Part shown: in pieces, positions 1-7,683 of the stretch
Layout: every line of letters begins with the position of its first letter
Numbering within the stretch: the first letter of the stretch is position 1
Source: an uncultured Eubacterium sp.
Lineage (GTDB): Bacteria; Bacillota; Clostridia; Peptostreptococcales; Anaerovoracaceae
Length of the DNA stretch: 8,656 nt
Assembly: GCA_900542385.1 (NCBI GenBank)
Contig: UQNP01000071.1
Coordinates: forward strand, 1 to 8,656
Reading direction: 5' to 3'
Program-made: the position numbers and the translations under genes
Notes under the pieces: generated by a model
What the model was told of the DNA's origin: nothing
Database searches by the model: none
The model's input: only the letters and a program-made list of their open reading frames with translations

Positions 1-796
1 TATTGCTGAGCCATTGTTTCGCAGTCAGGTAATGGCTGTAATATTTATTTGTTTTATCATAGTACATCAACATGCTTCCCATTATTGTATCCGATTCTAT
101 ACTCTTGGATGATGGAAAGCGTGATCTGTTCTTATATAAAAGATTGCATCCCTGTATATCAACGAGGATATAATCAAAGTTTTTTAAAACCGCACTTATT
201 TTATTAAAGCTATCCGGACTTACTTCTATCCATAAGGTAGGGCTGAATGTTTTTATCGTTTCCAACATTCCCTTTATTACCGATTCTTCAAACCCTTCTG
301 TGCCTATTTTAACTAAATCTACATTTTTGATTTTTTCTTTTATTATAAATTCATCGAGACTTATAACTTCAGCATCTCCTTTTTTGTTATCCGCATATTC
401 AAATGTTGCACTGCTGAGATTGTTTTCATCTATACTCTTCAGCACTATATATCCTTTTTTTTCACCTATAGCTTCATTGTATATACTGACTTTATCTGAG
501 ATGTTATTATTTCTTACGTTTTCTCTAAGCCTTTCAAAATTCATTTTGAATGGTTCGAAAGAATATATTTTTTTTGCATCTGTATTTCGGGAAAAATACA
601 ATGTATGGTTTCCAATATTAGCTCCTATATCAAAAATCACATCGACATGCCCGATTTCTTCTGTCCACTTATCTAATATCGGACTTTCATAATACTGCCC
701 TGTCGATTCAACTCTTTCAAATATATACTCTCCTTCATATCCTGAAAAAGCTGTTCCGTCCTTAAGTTTTATCTTCTTTACATTATATTCTTTCAT
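1..796 (-). CDS. FkbM-family SAM-dependent methyltransferase (3' end outside window)
   Basis: I translated this frame by hand from an ATG at 796; it stays open for 265 codons to the window edge, so the C-terminus is missing. Residues around 53-67 read VIFDIGANIGNHTLYF, the SAM-binding motif I of FkbM-type (Methyltransf_21) enzymes. YSFEPFKMNFERL follows, where the acidic residue should contact the SAM ribose. Further on, VKIGTEGFEESVIKGM matches the family's K-I-D-x-E-G motif, but with Gly in place of the usual Asp. Such enzymes usually O-methylate sugars of surface glycans or secondary metabolites. The ATG lies 1 nt after the tagH stop, with a GGTGG ribosome binding site 6 nt upstream, so it belongs to the export operon. 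GC is about 30%, well below the neighbouring tagH core, which suggests a separate origin. The family is confident; the substrate is unknown. Confidence 0.9.
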   Translation of the reverse strand, partial: MKEYNVKKIKLKDGTAFSGYEGEYIFERVESTGQYYESPILDKWTEEIGHVDVIFDIGANIGNHTLYFSRNTDAKKIYSFEPFKMNFERLRENVRNNNISDKVSIYNEAIGEKKGYIVLKSIDENNLSSATFEYADNKKGDAEVISLDEFIIKEKIKNVDLVKIGTEGFEESVIKGMLETIKTFSPTLWIEVSPDSFNKISAVLKNFDYILVDIQGCNLLYKNRSRFPSSKSIESDTIMGSMLMYYDKTNKYYSHYLTAKQWLSN

Positions 797-797
797 T

Positions 798-1547
798 TCA
801 TCCCACCATAAACTTCTTATACGCGTCCAGCACTTCATCTGTTTTTCCGAACATCTTCATCTCTCCTCTGTGGAGCCACAGTATCCTGCTGCACAGTCCC
901 CGCAGGCTTTCTGTCGAATGGTTTACTATCAAAACGCTCCTGTGCTCGTCGTTTATCATCTGCTTCATCTTAGCGTAGCTCTTTTCTCTGAATCTCATAT
1001 CTCCTACGCTTAAGATTTCATCTACCAGCAGTATCTCCGGAGTCAGTATCGAGCTTATCGAAAACGCCAGCTTTGAGTACATACCGCTGGAATAAGTCTT
1101 CACAGGCTTGTATATGAAATCTCCCAGCTCCGAAAACTCTATTATTTCGTCAAGCGCTCCCGTTATCTCCTCTTTCGTGAATCCCATAGCGTACCCTGAA
1201 AGAAATATATTCTGATAACCCGAAAGCCTCGACTGAAATCCCGTACCGAGGGAAAGAAGAGAACATCTGTCGCTCTTTACGATGATGCCGCCCTTATCCA
1301 CACCGTAAACGCCGGCTATGGCGCCGAGAAGCGTACTTTTCCCTGAGCCGTTTTCTCCCACTATGCCTACGGTCTCTCCTCTCTTCACATCAAAGGACAC
1401 ATTCTTTACCGCTTCAAACGCACTGCCTGCGGATACTCTCCTGCTTTTAGGCTTGAACATATTTTTGATGAACACTCTGTAATTCACGGCGCTGTTGCCG
1501 CGGTAAGCGATGGTCACATTTCTCACATCTATCGCGATTTCATCCAT
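798..1547 (-). CDS. tagH: Polysaccharide/teichoic acid ABC exporter, ATP-binding subunit (TagH/Wzt-like)
   Basis: A 249-residue ATPase that powers export of lipid-linked polysaccharide with the adjacent permease, acting at the cytoplasmic face of the membrane. All ABC motifs are intact: Walker A GENGSGKST (64-72), the LGTGFQSRLSGYQNIFL segment (100-116) typical of the TagH/Wzt/KpsT group, signature YSSGM (152-156), Walker B ILLVDE (172-177), the SVGD D-loop (180-183), and H-loop His 210 in IVNHS. The protein ends just after the nucleotide-binding domain, so it lacks the C-terminal carbohydrate-binding domain of long Wzt proteins. I chose the ATG at 1547 because it follows AGGTGG by 7 nt and overlaps the permease stop as TGATG. 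An in-frame extension to 1715 is only the permease gene read in another frame. GC is above 50% in the core, higher than the flanking genes. Confidence 0.95.
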   Translation of the reverse strand: MDEIAIDVRNVTIAYRGNSAVNYRVFIKNMFKPKSRRVSAGSAFEAVKNVSFDVKRGETVGIVGENGSGKSTLLGAIAGVYGVDKGGIIVKSDRCSLLSLGTGFQSRLSGYQNIFLSGYAMGFTKEEITGALDEIIEFSELGDFIYKPVKTYSSGMYSKLAFSISSILTPEILLVDEILSVGDMRFREKSYAKMKQMINDEHRSVLIVNHSTESLRGLCSRILWLHRGEMKMFGKTDEVLDAYKKFMVG

Positions 1548-2323
1548 CAGAACACCACCTTCATGAAATCCTTTTCGCCTCTGTAAAGTATCTTTACACC
1601 AATAAAGCTGAGTATAAGTCCTATTGCCAGCCAGTAGAGCAGCATCAGATAATCTGCGCTCATACCGTACATCATTACATTCCTGAACTGCATTATGATA
1701 AATCCCGTAGGACATATCATGTTGTAGACCTCAAGGAGCCCCTCGCTGAACCTGTCAACCGCGTAAAACACCCCTGACAGATAAAAGAGAAACCGCATCA
1801 TTACCGTCAATACATGACTTAAGTCCGATACGAATACTCCGATACACGCAAACAGCGAGCCTACTCCGAATATGAGAACAAAATACACAACGAATATGGG
1901 TATTATCATCAATATATTTAAGGTTATCGGTATTTGCAGGACTATTATGGTGATAAGACATATGCCGAGACTTATGAACATCTTTATCATATTCTCGAAC
2001 TGCCGCATGAGCACCAGTATGAACTTCGGTATATACGCCTTTTTCGTCACCGCCGAATATGAGTTTATTATGCCTACGCAGCTTTCCACCGTCGCCCCGA
2101 AAAAATTCCAGACTGTGATTCCCATGAATACGAACAGAGGAAAATTGTCCACCTGATACTGAAACACATACATAGCCACGAAAGTATATACCAGCATGAA
2201 CAGCAGAGGGTCGAGTATCCACCACATCCATCCCAGATACGAGCCCGCCACCTGGGACTTCAGTTCCGATGCTGCGGAATACATGGCGTATTTGTAATAC
2301 CTTTTCAGGTCTCTTATAAACAT
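1547..2323 (-). CDS. tagG: Polysaccharide/teichoic acid ABC exporter, permease subunit (TagG/Wzm-like, ABC-2 type)
   Basis: A 258-residue integral membrane protein forming the transmembrane channel of the exporter. The N-terminal motif SYLGWMWWILDPLLFMLVY (28-46) is the family hallmark: an amphipathic interface helix leading into the first membrane segment. Hydrophobic segments lie at about 30-52, 60-80, 112-130, 138-162, 168-188 and 225-245, giving the expected six-helix ABC-2 topology. The C-terminus reads YRGEKDFMKVVF, again typical of Wzm/TagG. The ATG at 2323 shares one base with the stop of the upstream glycosyltransferase (TAATG) and has AAGGAG 8 nt upstream. Its stop shares one base with the ATG of tagH. 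Permease and ATPase are therefore translationally coupled, as expected for a heteromeric transporter. Length is normal for the family and I see no damage. Confidence 0.95.
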   Translation of the reverse strand: MFIRDLKRYYKYAMYSAASELKSQVAGSYLGWMWWILDPLLFMLVYTFVAMYVFQYQVDNFPLFVFMGITVWNFFGATVESCVGIINSYSAVTKKAYIPKFILVLMRQFENMIKMFISLGICLITIIVLQIPITLNILMIIPIFVVYFVLIFGVGSLFACIGVFVSDLSHVLTVMMRFLFYLSGVFYAVDRFSEGLLEVYNMICPTGFIIMQFRNVMMYGMSADYLMLLYWLAIGLILSFIGVKILYRGEKDFMKVVF

Positions 2324-4827
2324 TATTGCTTCTCCTTGATGTAAGCGGCATAATCATCTATCGTCTTTCCGTACAGAGCCACGATTTCCGCTATTGTTTC
2401 GATGCATTTCTCTTTTTCCTGTGCCGATGCATCACCCAGTTTGTCTATATACCAGTTGATTATGAAATAGTCGAGTTTTCTTCGCTTGTATTCATCCAGA
2501 AGACCGTACTCGGACAGCCTCCTGACCTGATACCTTTCGAGAATCAGAGATTTCTCAAAAAATCCTGCGCCTATATCGTTTATCGATGAATTCATTCTCT
2601 GCGCGTAATATATATGTATCACTTCGTTGAGATAATATACTTTCTCCGCATTGAGCATAAGCTCATCGAAAAACAGCGTGTCTTCTCCAAATGCTCCCTC
2701 CGGATTTTCAAGTCCGTTTTCAGTGATAAGCTCTCGCCTTACGAGGCACGCCTGTATGCTCTGCGTCCTGAAATTCTCTGAAACCAGCAGATTCCTCGGG
2801 TCGTTTATCAGACCGCTTTTCAGCAGATATCCTATCCGCATCAGTTTCTGCGACGTCGCTCTCATCTGTATGGCGCCGAATGCCATATCCGCGCCGGTGC
2901 TTTTTATCTTTTCATACAGTTTCAAATATCCGTTGCCGACGGCTTCATTGTCAGGATCCAGGTACGTTATATAAGGCTCATGCGATATTTCCACGCCTTT
3001 GTTTCTCGGACGCGCTGCACTGCCGCTGCCGCCCTTTTCAAAGAAATAAGATGTGACATTGTCATAACGCATTTCCAGTTCTTTTATCGTTTTGACAGTG
3101 TCCTTATTATCCGAGCCGTCGTCTATGAGATATATTTGCATGATGTCGAATGCTCCGCTGCGCAGAAGGCTCCTGAAACATCTCCCTCTGAGATATTCTC
3201 CGTTGTTGTATACCGGCACTATCACAGCGATCTCTTTATCCTGACCGCTCCTCTCTTTCGTTTCATTTATTTCAAATCCGTCTATCCTGAATCCTCTGCC
3301 CCGTATATCATCACCTTCCGCCGCGCAAAGCTGCGCATACTTTTCGGCAGTCATGACTGTCCTTCCGACATCGTGTGCCTTTTCTGTGAATCCGTATTCC
3401 TCCTCCCCGCAACGCTCATCCTTTGTGACAAAATCTATATCACAGTATTTGAATGCGTTGAGCATATCCGTCAGGTAATATCTGCCGTAATCGTTTTTCT
3501 CATCAAAATACGCCACAAAATCGCTCTCGTTCTTTGCGATGTCATATCTGTCCTCTTCCATGAGCGCCTTTGCATCGTATTCCTGCGCTTCAAACATGCT
3601 GCGTATCTTTTCCGTCTTTTCTCTGCACAGCACCGTAACACGCTTTTCAGCGAATCTGTGATTCACTCCGCTTTTTTCAAATATATAGTTAAGTCTGTCG
3701 AATACGGTTTTATCGCTCATTACATTTCTCAGGTTTTCCACCTGCATCCTGTAAAGCTCCTTACGGCTGTATCCTTTCAGTATTTCACCGACTTCGGAAG
3801 ATTCATTTATCACGAACAAGCCCGGAAAATTTTCAGAAACGGCAAGGGAATAATTTGATATCATCAGACACCCCAGCGCCTGAAGCTCGTAAACTCTCAT
3901 GGCGCACATGCTCGGACTGTCCTGCACCGTATTGATGTTCACATTGAAATCAAACATCTTATGCACTTTCTGAAGCAAGGTATGCTCAATAGCGGGTACG
4001 GTAAATCCCTGAAACTTTCTCGGAAATCTGTATCCCGGAAGTTTCACCCAGGCATTTCTGTCCGCTATCATCATGCCGATGCCGCTTTCCAGTACTCCAC
4101 TGAATATCATATTCATATCGCGGCATCTGTTTTTGTATCTGTCCATCCAGCTCCCGGCGAAAAACACCATGAAATGGTCGTATTCATTTTCTCGGCTGTA
4201 TTTTTTATTTATACCTATTGGATTGTGAAACAGAGGATTGACCCCGTACTCCAGAAGAAAGGAATTTTCGTTTCCCGTATCTTCTTTATATCGTTCTACG
4301 CAGTCTGCATCCGTAGTAAATATGTAGTCGCACTTTGCCGCTATCGGCAGATACCGTTCATAGTTTGTCGGATCTTCTATAGAATGGAATACCGTAGTTA
4401 TATCCCTTGCATTCGCATATTCTATTACTTCCGGGATTTCACCATGCCTCTCGTCTCCGTACCAGTCATCGCCATGCATGCCTCTCCAGCAGCTTACATA
4501 CATCAGTATGTCTATATCCGCATTATCTATTATCTCTTTAAAATTATCACGTCCTACGGTTATGAATCTTGCTGCGTCCTTGTAGTAGTTGTACATGAAT
4601 TCATCCGTTATTATGCCTATCTTGATATCAGCTTTTGAATAATATGTACTGCCGTTTGAATCCGGTATTTCTCCGGCAATATTCTCAAGTTTTTCAAACA
4701 GTTCGAGGTTTTGCTGCGGAATCTTTCTGAACGTGAATCCCGTAATCATGTTGTCGATAATCTGTCTTATCTTATTGATGACTCTGCGCCAGGTCAGATG
4801 TCTCAGTTTTATAAAAAATCTTTTCAA
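2323..4827 (-). CDS. Multidomain glycosyltransferase: CgeB/DUF3880-like GT-B region plus C-terminal GT2 domain
   Basis: An 834-residue cytoplasmic glycosyltransferase. Numbering here counts from the TTG at 4833; subtract 2 for the preferred start. Residues about 70-390 resemble the CgeB/DUF3880 plus Glyco_trans_1_2 type: VFHSIEDPTNYERYL (148-162), FLLEYGVNPLFHNP (192-205), then SMCAMRVYELQALGCLMISNY (308-328), the usual nucleotide-sugar-binding end of such GT-B folds. Residues about 436-500 look like a degraded GT-A segment. Residues 534-760 are a family 2 domain: IAVIVPVYNN (535-544), DDGSD (571-575), YLDPDNE as the metal-binding DxD site (624-630), and GEDTLFFDEL (716-725). The start is a choice between TTG at 4833 and 4827. 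GGAGG sits 1 nt from the first and 7 nt from the second, so I use 4827. It probably adds two sugars or chain repeats; the sugars are not predictable. Confidence 0.88.
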   Translation of the reverse strand: MKRFFIKLRHLTWRRVINKIRQIIDNMITGFTFRKIPQQNLELFEKLENIAGEIPDSNGSTYYSKADIKIGIITDEFMYNYYKDAARFITVGRDNFKEIIDNADIDILMYVSCWRGMHGDDWYGDERHGEIPEVIEYANARDITTVFHSIEDPTNYERYLPIAAKCDYIFTTDADCVERYKEDTGNENSFLLEYGVNPLFHNPIGINKKYSRENEYDHFMVFFAGSWMDRYKNRCRDMNMIFSGVLESGIGMMIADRNAWVKLPGYRFPRKFQGFTVPAIEHTLLQKVHKMFDFNVNINTVQDSPSMCAMRVYELQALGCLMISNYSLAVSENFPGLFVINESSEVGEILKGYSRKELYRMQVENLRNVMSDKTVFDRLNYIFEKSGVNHRFAEKRVTVLCREKTEKIRSMFEAQEYDAKALMEEDRYDIAKNESDFVAYFDEKNDYGRYYLTDMLNAFKYCDIDFVTKDERCGEEEYGFTEKAHDVGRTVMTAEKYAQLCAAEGDDIRGRGFRIDGFEINETKERSGQDKEIAVIVPVYNNGEYLRGRCFRSLLRSGAFDIMQIYLIDDGSDNKDTVKTIKELEMRYDNVTSYFFEKGGSGSAARPRNKGVEISHEPYITYLDPDNEAVGNGYLKLYEKIKSTGADMAFGAIQMRATSQKLMRIGYLLKSGLINDPRNLLVSENFRTQSIQACLVRRELITENGLENPEGAFGEDTLFFDELMLNAEKVYYLNEVIHIYYAQRMNSSINDIGAGFFEKSLILERYQVRRLSEYGLLDEYKRRKLDYFIINWYIDKLGDASAQEKEKCIETIAEIVALYGKTIDDYAAYIKEKQ

Positions 4828-4834
4828 GAACAAT

Positions 4835-4839
4835 CCTCC
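4835..4839 (-). promoter_or_regulatory. Ribosome binding site deciding the glycosyltransferase start
   Basis: On the minus strand this reads GGAGG. A TTG at 4833 would sit only 1 nt away, too close for initiation, while the in-frame TTG at 4827 sits 7 nt away. The protein therefore most likely begins MKRFFIKL. The site lies in the largest intergenic gap of the operon, about 30 nt. Confidence 0.75.
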
Positions 4840-4857
4840 GAAAATATGATGCTTATA

Positions 4858-6045
4858 TCAAGCGTAAAAATGACGTCGCTCTTTTATCTCGTCTTTTCTT
4901 TCAATGAACTCTCTGTCATTCTGCGCTATCACCAAAAGATCAGCCTTGCTGAGTGCTTCATCCAGACTTATCATATCTATACCTTCAAGCATCTCTCTGT
5001 CCGTGTTGGGGTCGCATCCTTTCACGTTGTACCCTTTGATAATAAGGTCTTTTGCCAGTATCACCGACGGGCTCTCTCTGAAATCATCTATATCGGGTTT
5101 GTAACTCATCCCCAGTATCGCTATTTTCGCATCTTTGTTTCCATCCACCATATCCTCTATACGTTTTGATATGTAAAGCGGCTTAAAGCTATTGACCTGT
5201 CTTGCGGTATCTATCAGTGCGGATTCTTCCTTAAACTCGCCTGTTATAAAATAAGGGTCAACAGCAAGACAGTGACCTCCCACTCCTATGCCCGGTGAAA
5301 GTATATTCACTCTCGGATGCTTGTTGGCAAGCTCTATCAGATTTCTCGTATCTATTTTTAATTTGTCGCATATTATCGATAGTTCATTGGCAAAAGCGAT
5401 ATTGACATCTCTGTATGAATTTTCCACCAACTTGCACATCTCCGCCGTCACATCGTCGGTGACAAATATCATCCCGCCCTTCAGAAAAGTTTCGTACAAT
5501 TCCTTGGCTTTAAGTGCGGATTCTTCTCTTTCCGCTCCTATTATCCTGTCGTTATGCTCCATTTCATACATTATATTCCCCGGAAGCACCCTTTCAGGAC
5601 AATGAGCTGTATAAAAGCTCTCTCTTGGAAGTCCGCTTTTCTCGGCAAGCAAGTCCGTCATTCTCCTAGTCGCACCGGGAGGGACCGTTGATTCCAAAAT
5701 TACCATATCTCCCTCTTTCAGCTTTTCAGCAACCATTTCTGCGGCGTTTTCCACATATGAAAGATCCGCCACTTTATCGGCTCTTCCTTCCCTAAAAGGC
5801 GTGGGTACTGATATTATGTAAATGTCACTCTCCTGAAGTTCACTGTATGCTTTGAAATTCCCGTCTTCTATCACTTCCTCGAAAAGTGGCTGAAGTCCTT
5901 TTTCCACTATATGTATGTGACCTTCATTAAGCTTTGTTACTATGCTTTCATCGATATCAAATCCCCTAACATTATGCTCGTTGAGTCCCAAAATTATTGC
6001 AGTCGGCAATCCTATATACCCCAGTCCAACAACGCTTATGTTCAT
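4858..6045 (-). CDS. wecC: UDP-N-acetyl-D-mannosamine dehydrogenase (WecC-like)
   Basis: A 395-residue member of the UDP-sugar 6-dehydrogenase family that oxidises UDP-ManNAc to UDP-ManNAcA with two NAD+. The Rossmann motif GLGYIGLP is at 7-14, ESTVPPG at 118-124, and HCPERVLPGN at 148-157. The last is diagnostic of the WecC branch rather than of UDP-glucose dehydrogenase. Lys205 and Asn209 in CKLVENSYRD are expected active-site residues. The catalytic cysteine is Cys259 in GVGGHCLAVDPYF, and GMSYKPDIDDFRESP begins the C-terminal UDP-binding domain at 312. The ATG at 6045 has AAGGAG 5 nt upstream and overlaps the upstream stop by 4 nt (ATGA). The protein ends at RRHFYA, about 15-25 residues shorter than usual, without the normal final strand; a +1 frame continues to 4824. 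UDP-GlcNAcA formation is a less likely alternative. The epimerase WecB is not in this window. Confidence 0.93.
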   Translation of the reverse strand: MNISVVGLGYIGLPTAIILGLNEHNVRGFDIDESIVTKLNEGHIHIVEKGLQPLFEEVIEDGNFKAYSELQESDIYIISVPTPFREGRADKVADLSYVENAAEMVAEKLKEGDMVILESTVPPGATRRMTDLLAEKSGLPRESFYTAHCPERVLPGNIMYEMEHNDRIIGAEREESALKAKELYETFLKGGMIFVTDDVTAEMCKLVENSYRDVNIAFANELSIICDKLKIDTRNLIELANKHPRVNILSPGIGVGGHCLAVDPYFITGEFKEESALIDTARQVNSFKPLYISKRIEDMVDGNKDAKIAILGMSYKPDIDDFRESPSVILAKDLIIKGYNVKGCDPNTDREMLEGIDMISLDEALSKADLLVIAQNDREFIERKDEIKERRHFYA

Positions 6046-6779
6046 TTCTTCTCCTTCTTTTCCTGCGAAATTTTAAATATAAACTCTAATATTTTTTTGA
6101 TATTGGGAAGCCTTCTGGGCTGAAAGCATATTCTGTAGAGCCACTCCAGATTTGCTCTCCTGACCCAGAGAGGCGCTCTTTTGACATTCCCGGACATCAC
6201 ATCAACAGATCCGCCAACTCCAAGGAATACCTTGACGCTTGGAAGTTTGTCCTTGTTTTCATCGATATATATCTCCTGTATGGGACTTCCCATAGCAACA
6301 AATAAAATATCCGCTCCGCTGTCGTTTATCAGTTTATTTACATATTCTTCATTTTTTTCATATCCTGTTATGTGTCCTGCGATATCTATTCCCGGATATA
6401 AGTTCTTCAAATTTATCACTGCCTGCTCAAGATTACCTTGCTCTGCACCATATATGAACACAGATGCTTTTATTTCTACGGACATCCGGCATAACTCATT
6501 CATCAGATCTATACCGGTAATTCTCTCCTTTATATGCAAATGTTCTTTCTTTGCCGCATACAATATGCCTATCCCGTCAGGGATCAATATATCTGCGCTT
6601 CTTATGATTTTCTTTACTTCTTCATTTTCTTCCGACATGATTACTTTTAAGGGATTTATCGCAAATATCACATTTCGCATACCAGTACCCATATCTCTAT
6701 GTATTTTCTCCATCAATACAATACGTGATCCTGAATATATTTCGAATCCAAACATACTCACCTTCTCAAATCGTGCCAT
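6042..6779 (-). CDS. tagA: WecG/TagA/CpsF-family (GT26) glycosyltransferase
   Basis: A 245-residue GT26 enzyme. Characterised relatives transfer ManNAc (TagA) or ManNAcA (WecG) onto GlcNAc-diphospho-undecaprenol at the inner membrane face. Motifs in order: INPLKVIM (41-48), IPDGIGILYA (66-75) with the proposed catalytic base Asp68, ITGIDLM (87-93), GY at 139-140, MGSPIQE (163-169), GVGGSVDVMSG (187-197), KRAP (200-203) and LEWLYRICFQPRR (211-223). The basic, hydrophobic C-terminus fits the membrane-binding tail known in TagA. I place the start at the ATG at 6779, which has GGAG 8 nt upstream and gives the family-typical MARFEKVSMFGFEI; an ATG at 6830 would lie deep inside the preceding gene. 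It overlaps that gene by 14 nt and wecC by 4 nt. The next gene encodes a ManNAc dehydrogenase, which favours a WecG-like ManNAcA donor, but sequence alone does not settle it. Confidence 0.92.
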   Translation of the reverse strand: MARFEKVSMFGFEIYSGSRIVLMEKIHRDMGTGMRNVIFAINPLKVIMSEENEEVKKIIRSADILIPDGIGILYAAKKEHLHIKERITGIDLMNELCRMSVEIKASVFIYGAEQGNLEQAVINLKNLYPGIDIAGHITGYEKNEEYVNKLINDSGADILFVAMGSPIQEIYIDENKDKLPSVKVFLGVGGSVDVMSGNVKRAPLWVRRANLEWLYRICFQPRRLPNIKKILEFIFKISQEKKEKK

Positions 6780-7683
6780 ATTGGACTCTCCTCTGTCGTT
6801 TCTTTTCTGCAATAGTGACCATATCATCAAATATGCTGAAGGAGTAATCTATCCATTTTTTATATGAAAATTTGTCATCCACTATATCTGTCATCAGTTC
6901 CTTTAACCGATTCTTTGTATAAAAATTTATTTTCATAGGATTTTTTAAAAAAATATGATCTACCATATCAGACATATATCCTTCCTTCGCTTTTCGTATA
7001 TCTTCCAATATCCTAGGATCTATGTATATGCCTCTGTATTCTCTTTTTAGCTGTTTGTATGAAATCATTCTTCTCATATACTTTCTGAACGCATCGTAAT
7101 ACTCAATCCCGCTCACATCAAAATACAAAGCCGCAACGAAACAGTACATTGCACGCGAATCATATGAGACACTTTTATACAACTCTCCTATATCCAGGAA
7201 AAGATTTTTTAAACCTCTGTAATCTTCTCTGCTCCGTCGAGTTTCTATCTTATCCGAAAGTATAGCAATCATTATCGTTTCAAACTCTGCACCTGTCCCT
7301 ATTTGTTCCTTTGATCTTTCATATTCACCAATATTCGTGAACGGCGATGCAAAATAAAAAAACTTGAGCCAGTCATCTCTTTTCCCCAAAAGCTCCTTTC
7401 CCTTTTCAGATATCTTTACCCTATCTTTTGATATTAACTTTCTTCCTCTGACCGTAGAGACTATCGAAACATCTTTGTTTTTATATGCATATCCTTCTTT
7501 GATCAGTTTGCTTAGAAACATTTTGTTATTTTCTATATTTATATCCCTATCAGATATCTTTATTTTGTAAATTCCTTCTTCAGACTTTGCTTTACGGAGA
7601 TAATCTAAAAACACAACCGTAGAATAATCATTTTTCAGTTTTTCATATTTTCTGTACACATCATTCGCTTTATTTAATGCCAC
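6766..7683 (-). CDS. Unrecognised protein, probable N-terminal winged helix and helical C-terminal region
   Basis: A 305-residue protein I cannot assign to a family. Residues about 12-100 have winged-helix character: a helix rich in Lys and Leu (12-32), a second helix with FLSKLIKEGYAYKN (56-69), a beta-hairpin-like stretch with VSIVSTVRGRKLISKDRVKI (72-91), and SEKGKELLGK (92-101), similar to the wing and last helix of small transcription-factor domains. The rest is mostly helical. The segment LKNLFLDIGELYKSVSYDSR and its continuation AMYCFVAALYFD (158-189) resembles a single TPR-like helix pair. There is no signal peptide or membrane segment. The start is GTG at 7683, with GGAG 10 nt upstream, overlapping the previous stop by 14 nt; its own 3' end overlaps the GT26 gene by another 14 nt. 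GC is about 30%. A regulator or adaptor role is conceivable but not shown; intactness and good signals argue that it is expressed. Confidence 0.75.
   Translation of the reverse strand: MALNKANDVYRKYEKLKNDYSTVVFLDYLRKAKSEEGIYKIKISDRDINIENNKMFLSKLIKEGYAYKNKDVSIVSTVRGRKLISKDRVKISEKGKELLGKRDDWLKFFYFASPFTNIGEYERSKEQIGTGAEFETIMIAILSDKIETRRSREDYRGLKNLFLDIGELYKSVSYDSRAMYCFVAALYFDVSGIEYYDAFRKYMRRMISYKQLKREYRGIYIDPRILEDIRKAKEGYMSDMVDHIFLKNPMKINFYTKNRLKELMTDIVDDKFSYKKWIDYSFSIFDDMVTIAEKKRQRRVQYGTI
6788..6791 (-). promoter_or_regulatory. Ribosome binding site deciding the GT26 start
   Basis: The minus strand reads GAGGAGAG here, with GGAG 8 nt before the ATG at 6779. This supports the shorter 245-residue protein over an upstream ATG at 6830. 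The site lies within the 3' end of the preceding gene. Confidence 0.7.

Noticed and set aside
1548..1715. N-terminal extension of the tagH frame
   Set aside because: These codons are the permease gene read in another frame; the ABC domain begins at the ATG at 1547, which has a ribosome binding site.
1755..2357. Minus-strand 200-codon frame overlapping the permease
   Set aside because: Arg/Ser/His-rich translation without domains, wholly overlapping a well-supported membrane protein gene.
2980..3858. Long plus-strand open frame of 292 codons
   Set aside because: It lies entirely opposite the large glycosyltransferase, shows no recognisable motif, and has low-complexity composition expected from the reverse of a real gene.
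3961..4638. Plus-strand open frame of 225 codons
   Set aside because: Antisense shadow of the N-terminal part of the large glycosyltransferase.
4828..4857. Promoter or terminator in the wecC-glycosyltransferase gap, including the short inverted repeat GCTTgatatAAGC nearby
   Set aside because: The gap is about 30 nt and is accounted for by the GGAGG site; a 4-bp stem without a following T-run is too weak for a terminator.
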